DNA of 64,000 nucleotides from Adenophora triphylla var. japonica (GCA_022495995.1 JAFEMH010000162.1:124001-188000), one strand, 5' to 3'; counted from the first letter of the stretch, positions 33,873 through 45,369 are shown. Translations and numbers: made by a program. Notes: generated by a model from the sequence alone, not told the origin.

Positions 33873-34341
33873 TTTTTTTTTTTTTTATTACCCAGGTTCT
33901 CCAGCTTCGCCGGATCACTCCTGGATCACCAGGTATCGGCCCCTCAGTATGCTGGCGGAAGTAAATCACGGGATATGTCCTATGCAGTCAGGGTGACAGC
34001 ATCCCTTATACTCCTGGCCCCAAAGAAGCCCTCCTACAAGGCATTCACACTCTTACAACACCAAATGGCTGCTCCAGCTGCTCCTGGCGAGGCAATTACA
34101 TCACTCTCACAACACCAAATGGCTGTTCCAGTGCTCTTGCCAAGATTTGAACTCCCCACACTAAGGTTGCAAGCCCAGCAGTGCTGCTTCCTTAACTGCA
34201 CGAATGTGCCCCGGGGGCTCCTAAGGACCCTGAAACCCAAGGTAGGAATTAAACCACAATGATTCCCCTTGAGGGGAATCGAACCGGTGACCCCCCCTTC
34301 GGAAAGCCACCATGATACCACAAGGCCAAGGCCCATTAGGT
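33873..34341 (-). mobile_element. full-length tRNA-derived SINE
   Basis: The minus strand begins CCTAATGGGCCTTGGCCTTG (A-box-like TGGCCTTGTGG). It has a perfect B box GGTTCGATTCC (plus 34275-34285) and ends in poly(A) (T run from 33873). Flanking 18-bp duplications ACTAAGCTTTTAGAGTTT lie at 33858-33875 and 34342-34359. It is about 155 bp longer than its relative at 28763. The internal tRNA-like promoter is what would drive Pol III transcription. It lies roughly 860 bp upstream of the ankyrin gene start. Confidence 0.92.
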
Positions 34342-34359
34342 ACTAAGCTTTTAGAGTTT

Positions 34360-34740
34360 GTCTTATGAAATACTAGCAAAAGCCCGTGTCCAAGGACACG
34401 TGTTTTATTTATTTATTATTTTTTTTTAAATTAAAAAAAAATTAAGGGCAAAATGGGAAATGGACAACTTAGTGAGGGCAAAATGAAAAATTTGGCACAT
34501 GGTACTGTTCATAGTACTGTAGCAAGTACCGTTCTCATTTATACTATAGACTCTATCTATCCGTCCCTTATAATTTATTTTTTTGAATTTTTTCACAAAA
34601 TTTAAGAAAAAGTGTAATAAACGTAAATATTGTGAGTATCAAAAGTGAGATGTGAGAGTAAATGAATGTGAAAAATAGTAAATTGATTGGTATTGTTAAT
34701 ATAAAAGTAAAGTACGAGAGATAATAAGTAGGGGAATAGT
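34360..34740. other. AT-rich intergenic DNA
   Basis: Non-coding. It includes 'tactagcaaaagcccgtgtc' at about 34371, a phrase I associate with the ends of plant transposons, but no partner end is found. Confidence 0.4.
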
Positions 34741-35640
34741 TGCTAATGATTTCAAAAACGTTCGGATCAGCCCAAATTCAGCGACAGGTTGTATCATGTA
34801 TGATTGAACAGCCTGAAAAAGATGAACAAACACGTAAACTAAGGCTCCGTTTGTTTCACCGTAAAATGTTTTCCGGAAAATATTTTCCGAAAAATGAAGA
34901 TGTTTTCTTGTAAAATGAAGATGTTTGCCGAAAAATGAAGATGTTTTCCGGAAAATAAAGATGTTTTCCGGAAAATAAAGATGTTTTTTCGAAAAATGAA
35001 GAAGTTTTCCGGAAAATAAAGATGTTTTCCGAAAAATAAAGATGTTTTTCGAAAAATGAGATAAACATGTTTTTGGCTGTTTGGTAAGGAAAATGTTTTC
35101 CGAAAAATATTTTCATGTGTTTAATGAAAATATTTTTCGATAAAAACACAATTTGAGATAAATTAAAAGAAATAAGGTGGGGAGTTGTTAAAAATAAATT
35201 TAAAATGATTAAATTTTTTTACCCAATCGGGGGGTTGCTGATGATTCCAAAAACGTTCGGATCAGCCCAAATCCAGCGGCAGGTTGTATCATGTATGATT
35301 GAATAGCCTGAAAAAGATGAACAAACACGTAAACTAAGGCTCCGTTTGTTTCACCGTAAAATATTTTTCGAAAAATGTTTTCCGAAAAATGAAGATGTTT
35401 TCCTGTAAAACGAAAATGTTTTCCGAAAAATGAAGATGTTTTTTCGAAAAATGAAGATGTTTTCCGGAAAATGAGATAAACATGTTTTTGATTGTTTGGT
35501 AAGGAAAATGTTTTACGAAAAATATTTTCATGTGTTTAATGAAAATATTTTTCGATAAAAACACAATTTGAGATAAGTTAAAATAAATAAGGTCGGGAGT
35601 TGTTAAAAATAAATTTAAAATGATTAATTTTTTTTACCCA
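34741..35640. repeat. tandem duplication of about 495 bp
   Basis: The segment beginning at the LTR end (TTGCTAATGATTTC…AAAAACGTTCGGATCAGCCC, 34740) and running into the Harbinger terminus is repeated from about 35235. The TAAGGCTCCG junction occurs at 34840 and again at 35335. Because the unit includes the host/transposon junction, it duplicated after the Harbinger insertion. Confidence 0.85.
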
Positions 35641-35843
35641 ACGGGGGGGTATAGGGTGGTGGGGTGGGGAGTTAAAAATAAATTTAAAATGATTAAATTT
35701 TTTTGACCTAACGGGAGTGGAGGGTGGGTGGGTAGGATGGGGGTGGGGGTTGGGGTGGTGGGGTGGGGAGTGAGGTGAGGAGTTGTTAAAAATAAATTTA
35801 AAATAATTAAAAAAAAATGGTTTATTGAACCATCTTCTTACAA

Positions 35844-35877
<34 letters not shown>

Positions 35878-36009
35878 ACCCACCTAATCTCCGCCTAGGC
35901 AGACTAATCCACGCCTAGGCCACCTAATTCCCGCTTAGGCATCGAGCGCCTAATCTGGCCGACATGAAGAAAATCGCGGTGGGAGGGTGTCGCCTAACGC
36001 CTAGACGCC

Positions 36010-36097
<88 letters not shown>

Positions 36098-36439
36098 GGG
36101 TTAATCATTTCGTGAATAAAGCAAAAATGGAAGAGAATAGAATGAGGAAGTAGAATGTTGTACCTAGTGAAATATGAGTTGTACATGAAGGGCACCATTT
36201 TCTGGAAAATGTTTTACTTAAAAAAAATCCGTAGGTCGTTTTACTTAGGAAGGGCGTAAAATGTTTTCTGGAAAACCTTTTCTCCATTTTCCAGAAAACA
36301 ACCAAATACCGAAAAATGAGTTATTTTACGGAAAACAACCAAACACCGAAAAATGGGGAAAACGTTTTTCGGAAAATAACCAAACATCGGAAAACGTGTT
36401 ATTTTACGGAAAACATTTTACGTCGAAACAAACGAAGCC
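34843..36439. mobile_element. Harbinger/Tourist-like element with TAA duplication
   Basis: The termini GGCTCCGTTTGTTTCACCGT and its near complement ACGTCGAAACAAACGAAGCC lie between TAA at 34840-34842 and TAA at 36440-36442, the target type of PIF/Harbinger elements. The interior is non-coding: many repeats of 'aaaatgttttccg(g)aaaa', CCTAGGC-rich spacers (35880-36005) and a TA microsatellite. No transposase is present. It inserted into the Element 2 LTR. Confidence 0.8.
35848..36095. repeat. TA microsatellites
   Basis: There are two TA runs, about 27 bp at 35848 and about 84 bp (roughly 42 dinucleotides) at 36011-36095, separated by CCTAGGC-rich sequence. The long run is likely to vary in length and to be hard to assemble. 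Confidence 0.95.
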
Positions 36440-37102
36440 TAAGTCAGGGCTTCACCGGCGAAGACCCTTCAGCGTGAGAGTAAGTATTTGTGTTTTATAG
36501 AGAGAAATCAATTGACAAGAGTTTAGAGTCAAAAGATAGATTACCCAAATAATGCGAATTATGGCTTGTATTTATAGGCATAGCATTGTATAATCCATGT
36601 TAGATAAGAAAGCGTGTGAGATAAGATTATAATCCTAAGAAGATTATAACTGTTCACAATCCTTACTTGAGTAGGATTGGTTAATAGCAATCTGCACGTG
36701 CGCCTTTGAGGCGTGCTCTTCGTCGTACCAGGCTTGGTCGGCTTGGGTTGACACCGGTGAAGTGGAGAGTAAGGATAGGAAAATCCATTTCCTTATAGTA
36801 TATGGAGACCAAGGAGGTCTCCTCGTCTTCCAAGGAGGCCTTGCTCGGCCTTGTTAGATGCCTTGCTCGACATATGAGATTTGTGCCTCGTCGGCATACG
36901 GTTCTGTTGGGCCTCAGTCATTATACGCTCTGCCATGTCTAGGTCAACATAGTGGAAATGACGAGGAAGCAAGTCGAGCAAAGTTAGGGAAAGCCCACCC
37001 CCTTTATCATAATTGAGACTTGTATGGATTATATTTTGGGCCCAATCCATTGGGCCTTGCCCGGCCACGGATCCACGTTCGTACCTCGGTTTATACCGTT
37101 CA

Positions 37103-40100
37103 GTGGCCCCCGACTTCCTAGCTCGGCTATGCCGAGGAGGAAGTGATGCTCTACCTCGGCTTAAACGAATACGAATGGGCTCTTACGTGTCATGAGACGC
37201 TTCATTTTCCGCCGATTAATTCGTGCAATGATGGGCGCGTCGTACGAAGTCTGACATCCCCCTTGGGAACCCACTAGAGCATTTAATGCGAAGGAAAGGA
37301 CGGCGCATCAACCCAGTTTTTGACCCATACCCGGTTTCAGATTTTGGGTGTAAAAGCCTAAACCCCTTCAATTTCAATCTTTTATCACCCTTTGAATTTG
37401 AGAGAGAAATAGCAAGCTTCAAATCGCCATTTTCCGTTCTTGATTTATTGGTTAACTCCGTTCATTTGCGTTCGATCGTTCGTGTCTTCTTCATCAAGCT
37501 TCCGGATTAAGGTATGATTCTTCACTCTCGTTCTATTTTCTGCATTTCACTCTTAAATTTCTGAGTTTTGGTGTTCGTTCTTAGTGGGTTTTGTTGGATC
37601 TCCATTGTTATACTCGTTTGAAGCTTTTCTTGAGCCTGTTCTTGAGTATTTTTGAGTTTCTTCTTGTGCCCTCCTCGTATTTAGAAATTACACGTACATG
37701 GAGAAGCAATCCCAATGCCCTTTACTGCTACCATACCCAAAACCTTAGGATCTACCAAAGGACCGACGGGCCATGGCTGATGCTAAGTCGGGGAGAGATA
37801 GGGGAAAATTTGACAAGGTATCAAAGCCCTAGAACCAACGTCGGTTATCCTAGCCGGTTTAGGATAGACTGGGTTAATATTGATTCTCCCAATGTTGTGA
37901 TGTTCAACGACTGGTCTGAGATAATTGACCATATCAACCTTTATTACTTGAAGTCAGACCATCTGGAGCGTCCTCCATTGTTGGGTAAGGATCCCTCCTC
38001 GGTTTTAGTTGATAGGACGAGGATGGATGTTCTTCCTCTTCCTCGTCTTCCATATGTCTTGGCCAGATTCCGATATTTGTCCTTTATTTGTGCAGCTATG
38101 ACGGAAAGAAGTAACATTGTTCGACCTTCAACTGGTCCTTCTACCTCAGGCAGGATCGTGGATGCCTTTGCCGAGGGAGCCCAAGCTGGTAGCCGAGGAA
38201 GAGGACGAGGTAGGTCTAGCCAGGGAAGAGTGTACATCCCTAGGCCCAAACTAGTTAAGGCCAGTGGCCCAATTATAGAGGAAATTCATTCTAGGTTTGG
38301 TGTGTCGAGAGAAGAGTACCATTTAACTTACCTCCCCGGTGCTTCTATTCATAACTAGGAGGATAGGAGTGATTTATTCTATAACTTGAACCACGTCCAT
38401 TTTTACTACAAGCAATTCCTATTAGGCCTTCGTCTTCCCTTGACCCATTCATCTATTAATTCCTTGAGGACATGCAGGATGTTCCTGCCATGATTGGGGC
38501 AAACACCGTGAGATTCCTCGTCGGCTTCATAGTGTTGTGTCACAATCTTGGTTTTGAACCCTGTCAATCTGCCTTTCACCATTTCTTCACTCAGTTACAA
38601 GGAAGATTCCCAAATTTTGGTGGTGAGGAGTGATCCCAATCAACCCAAACTGATATTCCCCATGACGAGCAATGTGTCAGGGTGAAACAACCATATCATA
38701 AGGGTGGAGAGCCGAGAAGGCTGGGAATTTGCTGCTCCCTCAAAGCTTCCTGGGGTGCCTGAACAAGTTTGGAGGCTTGAATGGAGCGGCCAATTAATTG
38801 AGAGGCTGAGGCAGTTTGTCGATGTAGGCACTCTGTGTTGGTCTAGTTTAGAGATCGGCTAGAGGTACTATGTTCAGGCCGACATCATTCCAGGCCCCTT
38901 GGACAGCCTAGTACCAATAGTTCAAGTGAAGAGGGGGAATAGGTGCAATGACTGGAGGGTACATCCAGGTCTTGTTTTTCATGATGAGTGCGATGTTTGA
39001 AAGTTGCACAATGACAAGTGTCTAGCCGAGGACGACGTAGTCGGCTGTAAAATTTCTTTCTTCTCGTCTTTATACTTGCACAAATTTTTATTTATTTCAT
39101 CCATATACGTTTTACTTACGGCTCTCTCTCTCTCATCATTTGCAGATTTAACTGAAGAGCAGAGCAAGAAGATGGAGGAGGAAATGCTTGATCCCCAAGC
39201 TTTGGCGAAGTTAAAGAGGAGGACTTCACGGTCCTCGGCCAAAAATAAGAGGCAGTCTGATACCGCGGAGAGGCAGGCCAGTCTGGCCACCAAGGAAGCT
39301 GGGGCCTTGCCCCTCAAGCCGGTGGGGGACACCGAAGCTTCCACCGAGGGAACCGAGGACGACCAAGCATCCTAAGCCGGGGAAGGACATGCCTCCCGTG
39401 AAACCATATCTCTTGAAACCGAGGGGGGGCCTTCCCAGACCGGCCAGACTGAAGCTGAGGGAGCAGATGTTGGGGGTAGGACTCCAGCCACAAAGAAGCC
39501 AAGGGTTGAGGCCGAGGTAGCGGGCTCCTCGAAAAGGCCTTGCATTGAGTCTTCTCCAGCCACCCTTACTGCTCGGCATATAAAGACTTATGTTGAGGCC
39601 GAGCAGTTTGTGAGTGATGCTAGGCAATTCCCCATACTTAGGGGCATAGATCTGGCTGCTCGTAAGGGTCCTCCTCTGAGGTTAGGCCGAGTTGTTCTTC
39701 ATCGGTCTTTTGATGAGGAATACTTGGACCAGCTAATTGAGTCCAAGCCGTCCATGGATCATCTGATCAATAGGAAAGGCATATTGCTTAGCAAGGTAGG
39801 CTTCCTCGTCTTATTCTTTTTCTTTGCTCGGTTTTTCATACTTGTACTTTTTCTAACCATTTTTTTTCTTCTCTTATGTACAGTTTTCCTCAATCACGGC
39901 CTATGAGGCGATCAAGTTCAAGGCGGCCGTGGTCCGTGACAAGAAGCTTGAGGAGCAGGCAAACAAGGACAAGGACGACCTAAAGAAGGCCGTCGAGATT
40001 CTCAAGAACCTCTGAGCTGACGATGATGCCTTCAAAGCGGCTAAGGCTAAAGCCGAGGAGGAGGAAAGGGTTGCCAAAGCGGCATTAACCCGTGCTGAAG

Positions 40101-40645
40101 TGGCGACCAAGTTAAGAGAGGCCGAGCTGGAGAAGCAAAAGATTGAGGCTGTGAAGAAGACCGAGGATGCTATTATTGCTCGGTTGAAAGAGTTGGAGGC
40201 AAAGATCCCGTCTAGGGAGGCAAGTGCCATTGCTCGTTATAAGGCCAGCTCAGCTTTTAAACAAGCAGTGGCTGAGAAGACGGCCACAATGTACACGGAT
40301 GGGTACTTACATTTGGCCAGGAGGGCCATGGCCGAGACGTCTCTCAACCTCGACCTAGAGGTGCTTGCTCGGCTGATATGCTAGGATTCCTATGACGAGG
40401 TTGCTAGGTCTCTTCACTATCTTGTTCCCTTCTCCGACAATGCTCTCAAGGTGTTTGCCTCCCTTGATGCTCAGGCCGGCCGTCCTACTTGGGTTCCTCC
40501 TCCCCTTGATCCACAAAATATTAATGCTATATTTGAAAGGATCGAGGATGAGGTCCTGAGTTCTGGAGACGATGAGGAGGCTAATGTTGAGGGAGCTCAA
40601 GCTAAAGCCCAATCTGATCAAATCATCATCCCCCCCGGCTGCTGA
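37103..40645 (+). pseudogene. Element 2 accessory gene, antisense to its element (gypsy-type transposon domain plus coiled coil)
   Basis: The leader starts beside the purine tract; a donor AAG|GTATGA at 37513 suggests a first intron. Coding remnants: GPWLMLSRGEIGENLTRYQS…DWSEIIDHINLYYLK and RMDVLPLPRLPYVLARFRYL (to 38358, stop), then a shifting-frame stretch with FLVGFIVLCHNLGFEPC (about 38510-38560), which resembles the HPNALRIITAFIVICR block of Element 1. An acceptor CAG at about 39145 opens LTEEQSKKMEEEMLDPQALA. Intron 39796-39883 (88 nt, GT-AG) joins in phase …GILLSK|FSSITAYEAI, starting a long coiled coil (KLEEQANKDKDDLKKAVEIL … KLREAELEKQKIEAVKK). It ends near 40645. Several stops (38358, 39373, 40014, 40381) break it. 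The function is unknown; it appears homologous in layout to the Element 1 cargo. Confidence 0.65.
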
Positions 40646-41042
40646 TCAAGATGAACTTTTTAAGGGGGATGATCAGAATTAGGATCTTATTTTGTTTTAT
40701 TTTTGATATAATAGACTAGGCCCCTTGTACTTCAATTTTCACATTAATACAATGCCTTTCTTAAACTCCTTGTCATCTTCATCTTATTGCTTTTATATGA
40801 ACTGCCTTTGACTTGAACATTTATTGTTTTTAATGTATGTTATATGATTACTAGTTGAATATTTGCACAAGTATCAAACTGTCTTGGGGAGCCGATAAAG
40901 CTCTTCTCGTCGATTGTATTTTGTGGTTTTAAACCGTTGAAGCTTGTTCGGCATTAAAACACGATAAATTTCCAAGTTTGGTCATTAGGTCGAGGAAGGT
41001 TCCTCGGCATAACACTTGGGTTATTTTTTGATTTTATCTCTC
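40646..41042. other. Element 2 3' flank of the accessory gene
   Basis: AT-rich non-coding sequence with a likely poly(A) region (AATACAATGCC…, about 40740) and a first, divergent 'aggccgagggaggttgctcgg' unit leading into the array. Confidence 0.5.
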
Positions 41043-41400
41043 TAGGCCGAGGGAGGTTGCTCGGCCATAGGTCTGAGATAATTTTGGATGATTTACCTCT
41101 TTATGCCGAGGAAGATCATTCGACATAGGTCTTAGGTAATTTTTTGGTGATTTACTTATCTATGCCGAGGAAGATCGTTCGACATAGGTCTTAGGCAATT
41201 TTTGATGATTTACCTCTCTATACCGAGGAAGGTCATTCGACATAGGTCTTAGGCAATTTTTGATGATTTACATCTCTATTCCGAGGAAGGTCATTCGACA
41301 TAGGCCTTAGGTAAATTGATGATTTACCTCTCTATGCCGAGGAAGGTTGTTCGACATAGGTCTTAGGTAAATTGATGGGATTTTATCCCTTGGATGCCGA
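41043..41400. repeat. about 58-bp tandem array in Element 2
   Basis: Six units of 56-60 bp contain TGCCGAGGAAGGTCATTCGA, then 'cataggtcttaggtaatttt' and 'tgatgatttacctctcta'. Units differ by several bases and small indels, so the array is older than the one in Element 1. It occupies the equivalent place, just downstream of the accessory gene. Confidence 0.9.
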
Positions 41401-41540
41401 GGAGTCTTCTCCTCGTATTTCAGTGTTTGTCTTGTTAGTCACTTGTTTTTGAAGAAAAACTGAATTTCATTAACTGAAACTGATTACATCAAACTGCAAT
41501 CCTATATTTACTTGAAAAGGAAAAGACTAACAAAGACTAC

Positions 41541-43017
41541 TGTTGGGTATGCATGTTTTAACCCTCCTATTTTGTATTAGATTTGATTGATACCATAACC
41601 TCCTGTCTATTTTAAGGACTTTAGGACCCTATGTAATGAAGCTTAGACTTCAATTTTTTAGCTAAGTCCATTTTATAGAATAGGTTAAATTTAGGCTTGA
41701 AGACTGGCACAAGACTCATTGGATGTGAGATTGCAGTTCCAAGCAGAATCAAAACCGCCTCTCAGAACCGCACATGCAACCGCATGTATATTTCCCCTTG
41801 ATTCTGCTCCCTGAACCAACTGTATTGCAACCGCTTATGAACCGCACTTGTGCAGTTCATTTGCAACTGCATCTATGCAACCTCCTGGTGTAGCAAACCG
41901 CACTTCATCAACCGCTCCTCACCAACCGCATCCAATGATTGAAGACTTGAAGTGAACCACTTTTTAACCGTTGGAATTCACGTCAGCAATATCAAAAGTC
42001 AACCACTAAATCTTGTCACGTGATTCAATGTCAGAGAAGATCTGCAAGGATCTTGAAAAGGTGACAGGTGTCCTAACCTCATTGCTTGCAGCTGGAGCCT
42101 GATCAGCTTTATCTGCAGCAGCTGTACCAAAGGACAAAAGTGGTTACTGTGGACCAATGGGAAAGCATCAAGTACAGTCCTTGCAACAGCTATATCCAAC
42201 GGCTAGTTTCTTGATGCTTGGGTATAAATACCCCTAATCTTCACCATTTGAAGATTGCTTGAAAAATTGAGAAGTGTTGTGTTCATAGAAGCTGAAGCTA
42301 CGCCGTAAAGTGTTCAAACCTTTGAATCTTCATCTTCATACTTCAAGATATATTCCCCAGCCCAGAAATCAAGCCTTAACACATTCAAGAATCATTGAGC
42401 TCTACATCTCTCAGATTTAAAGAGCCTTGATCTTGAACACACACACACCTCACTTGTTTAAATACATAGTTTATTCATTTGAGATACACTGGTTATAGTC
42501 TAGGATTTGTTCTTCATAGAAAAGATTTTATTGTACTTTGTAATCTCTCAATACTCAATATAAAATCTCTCTTAGAAATCCAAGACTAACCATCTTGGTA
42601 GTGGACGTAGATCGTTTATCGATTGAACCACTCCAAATAGCTTGTTCGTACTTTACTGCATTTATATTTTATGTGCTTGCTAATTATTTATCTCTGTATC
42701 TGTTTGATCTTTATATAGTTACCCTTTATTGTGAAATTGTGTTTGGAGTTAACATTGCCAAACTACACTTTCAGTTTTTACAACTGCTCAGAAAATTGCA
42801 CTAAAACCGCCTTGCAAAACCGCCTCCTCAAAACCGCATTTATTTTAAGTATATTCCGTTGTGCATTTTACAACTCTACTTGCAGTTTCTTATTCACTGC
42901 AAGAGGTTTTGTAAGCGTAGAGGTTTAGTTTTAAATTGAGGGCGAAAAATTTGTAACAGCTATTCACCCCCCTCTCTAGCTGTATTTTCACCCTTGTTGC
43001 CACCTTTGGGACCAACA
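41541..43017 (+). repeat. 5' LTR of the copia element
   Basis: It starts TGTTGGGTATGC and ends GGGACCAACA, with 6-bp inverted ends. TATAAATA is at 42223-42230. The U3 part holds eight AACCGC motifs between about 41753 and 41930, and three more lie at 42803-42840. A 22-bp near-perfect palindrome (one mismatch) is at 41838-41859. Confidence 0.85.
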
Positions 43018-43019
43018 AG

Positions 43020-43031
43020 TGGTATCAGAGC
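43020..43031 (+). other. primer-binding site for initiator tRNA-Met
   Basis: TGGTATCAGAGC, two bases after the LTR, is the standard plant copia primer site, complementary to the 3' end of initiator methionine tRNA. Confidence 0.95.
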
Positions 43032-43087
43032 TAACACTTTTAAAAACCACTGTTTTTCAAGCTTAACAGCTTGTGTGCCGATTCGTT

Positions 43088-45369
43088 ATGCCAACCTCAA
43101 AGATAATGACAACTGTTAACTATTCACACATTCCAATTTTGGACGAAGACCACTTTGACATCTGGAAGTGCCGAATGCTTATTCATTTGGAAACTATAGA
43201 TGAGATGTTGGTGGAGTGCGTTGTCAATGGGCCATGGATTCCAATGAAGGCCAACACTGATGCAACCACCAATGCTGAAACTCCAGAGGTCAAAAAGCCA
43301 AAAGAAGAGTGGTCGGATGAAGAGAAGAGATTAGTTGCCTTGGACAGCAAGGCTAGGCACATTATTTCTGGAACCCTCCCCGTTTCAACTCTCCAGAAAG
43401 TAATGTACCTCAAAAGCCGCAGCGTATGTGGGATGCCATAGAGAGCTACCTCGAAGGTGACAAAGAGTGCAAGGAAAACAAATTATACACTGTTGAAAGA
43501 TCCTACAACAACTTCAACAGAAAATCCAACGAAACCTTGCGTCAAACCTACGATCGTTATGTTGAGGTAGTTAATGCTTGTAGATCTCTTGGTAAAACTT
43601 TAACCGATAAGGAAATCAATATGACTTTCCTATCTGCTTTAGGTTCTAGATGGGTAAATAAGGCTACCTCTCTAGAAGACTCCAAAGTATTGGGCACTTG
43701 GTCGTTAAGTAACTTGTATGCCAATCTTAGAGTCTATGAATTAAAATTAAATCATATTGAAGAGATTGAAGGTAAAATCAAATCACTTTCTATGTCCGTA
43801 GTGGAACAAGAGGAGAAACCATCTACATCCAATCAAACCGCTGATCCTTCCATATCAACCTCATCACTCATCGAGATGGATGATGATGATTTTGCCATGT
43901 TTGTGAAAAGATTCCAAAAATTTAGAAAATCTTCAAAACCTTTCATAAAATCATTTTCAAAAGGCAAACCTCCTGCAATATTTTCTAGGGCTGCAGACAC
44001 AAAGAAAAAGAGTGACCTCGTTTGCTACAACTGTAGGAAACCTGGCCACTTTGCATCTGAGTATCCACAGCCTAAGTATGAATATATGAAAAAGAAAACC
44101 GCTCCTGCGAAATTTTCTCGTCGCAAGGGAATGGTTGCTGAGGAGGAAGAGAATTCCAAGGAATTAGAAACTTGGATTGAAACAGATTCTGATGATGGAA
44201 GTGATGATGAAACCGATGAGGTTAATCTCTGTTTAGTTGCAGATGCTTCCGATGAGTCAGATTCTGAATCATTTGAGTTGCAAGATATGAAAGAAAAAGA
44301 GGTTTATACAAAACTTCCAAATTATAAATTGGATGATGATATCAAACTTACTCCTAGCGTTAAGATAGGAAATTGCTCGTATTCACGTCCCATTTTCTCA
44401 TCTAAAAATGCTCCACCTTCAAAAGCAATTCCAAAGAAAGTTTTTAAAAAGGTGGTGGAAGAGGTTTCTCCCATGGAACATGAAAAGATGTTCAAGGAAG
44501 CTGAAATGGTGATCTATCAATTCTCTAATCTTAAGAAAGCCTTAAGCTTAGCTCATGATGAACTTAATCTGTACAAGACGGAGAAAACTGTGATGAGGTC
44601 TGAAATTTCAAATCTTAAGGACCAAATCAGAAGTATGACTCCTCTTGCTGATCAGAACCGCATCCTTGAAACTAAGGTTGCTGCACTTCAACTTCGGAAT
44701 GATGAATTGGTAACCCAAATCAACGATCTCCAAAAGATTATTGATTCATGGCTCAAGTCTCAATCCACCAAGGATCAAATCATAGACTCCCAAGTTCCTC
44801 CTGGAATTAAGGAAGGTCTAGGTTTTGGATCTGAGGAAGAGGAGAAGTGTGCATCCTCGAGTGAAAAGGATGAGGAAATTTTGGATCTAACTAAAGAAAT
44901 TCCTAAGGGGAAGCATGCTAATGGTAAGGGTAAAGAACGACAAATTAATTATGTCTACCCAAAAGGGAAGCAATATGGTAAGAACTCTCAGATGAAGCCA
45001 AAGGATTCTGAGAGTGTAGCTTCAGAGGAAATGGCTTATGGAATTGGTCGAATCCCTGCTCCAACCACTTCTGGTGGAAAAGGCGGTTTTGGCAATTCCA
45101 GGTCTGACCGCGCCTCTTCTTCGACCGCTCCTCCTGCCTTCAAAAGCAGGAATAGCGTTCCCAGAAAATACGTGGTCAAACTAAAGCCAGTTCCTTTTGT
45201 TCCAGCTACAACCGCTCCTCCCAAACCGCATGCAACTCCTAAGAAGAGTAAGGAGTTAGTAAAACCTCATGATGCTTATAGCTTTTATAAATGTTCTGTG
45301 TGTGATGGTTTAGGTCACAAGGCTGCGAGAATGCCTTTTGCGGTTCACATCCAATGCCGGGAAGAGTAA
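43088..45369 (+). pseudogene. copia gag with coiled coil, one frameshift
   Basis: It starts MPTSKIMTTVNYSHIPILDE. The first frame ends at 43441 and the gag continues in the next frame from about 43426 (WDAIESYLEGD…KLYTVERSYNNFN, the gag domain of copia elements; SNLYANLRVYELKLNHIEEI). A zinc knuckle at about 44020-44065 reads CYNCRKPGHFASEY, with Tyr in place of the last Cys. A coiled coil follows (EKMFKEAEMVIYQFSNLKKA … ILETKVAALQLRNDELVTQI, about 44480-44760). A second knuckle, CSVCDGLGHKAARM, near 45290-45330, has its final Cys codon moved out of frame by a one-base shift. The product would be the particle protein. Confidence 0.85.

Larger units (their letters stand above)
34741..37102 (-). 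repeat. 3' LTR of Element 2 (minus orientation), split by a Harbinger element
   Basis: The two LTR parts are 34741-34842 and 36440-37102, about 760 bp in total, with TG…CA ends (plus: TGCTAATGATTTC at 34741; …ACCGTTCA to 37102). On the minus strand a TATAAATAC core promoter (36576-36568) is followed by an R/U5 region. That region resembles Element 1: 'aaatactta…ctcacgc…ggg…cttcgccgg…' and 'cttagtttacgtgtttgtt' versus 'cttagttaacgtttattgt'. The purine tract GTCGGGGGCCAC adjoins at 37103. So Element 2 is a relative of Element 1 in reverse orientation. Confidence 0.75.
34741..41540 (-). mobile_element. Element 2: Tat-clade gypsy remnant (3' end only)
   Basis: In minus orientation it shows the 3' LTR, polypurine tract, accessory gene on the opposite (+) strand and a 58-bp tandem array. 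This is the same order, relative to pol, as in Element 1 (3' LTR, accessory gene, satellite array). Its pol would lie to the right and is absent from the window, being cut off by the copia element at 41541. Codon stops in the accessory gene show it is old. Confidence 0.7.

Noticed and set aside
34275..34341. tRNA gene suggested by the perfect B box
   Set aside because: There is no cloverleaf; the poly(A) tail and 18-bp target duplication show it is the head of a SINE.
34856..35564. Phe/Lys-rich frames within the Harbinger element
   Set aside because: They translate the 'aaaatgttttccggaaaa' repeats and show no transposase motif.
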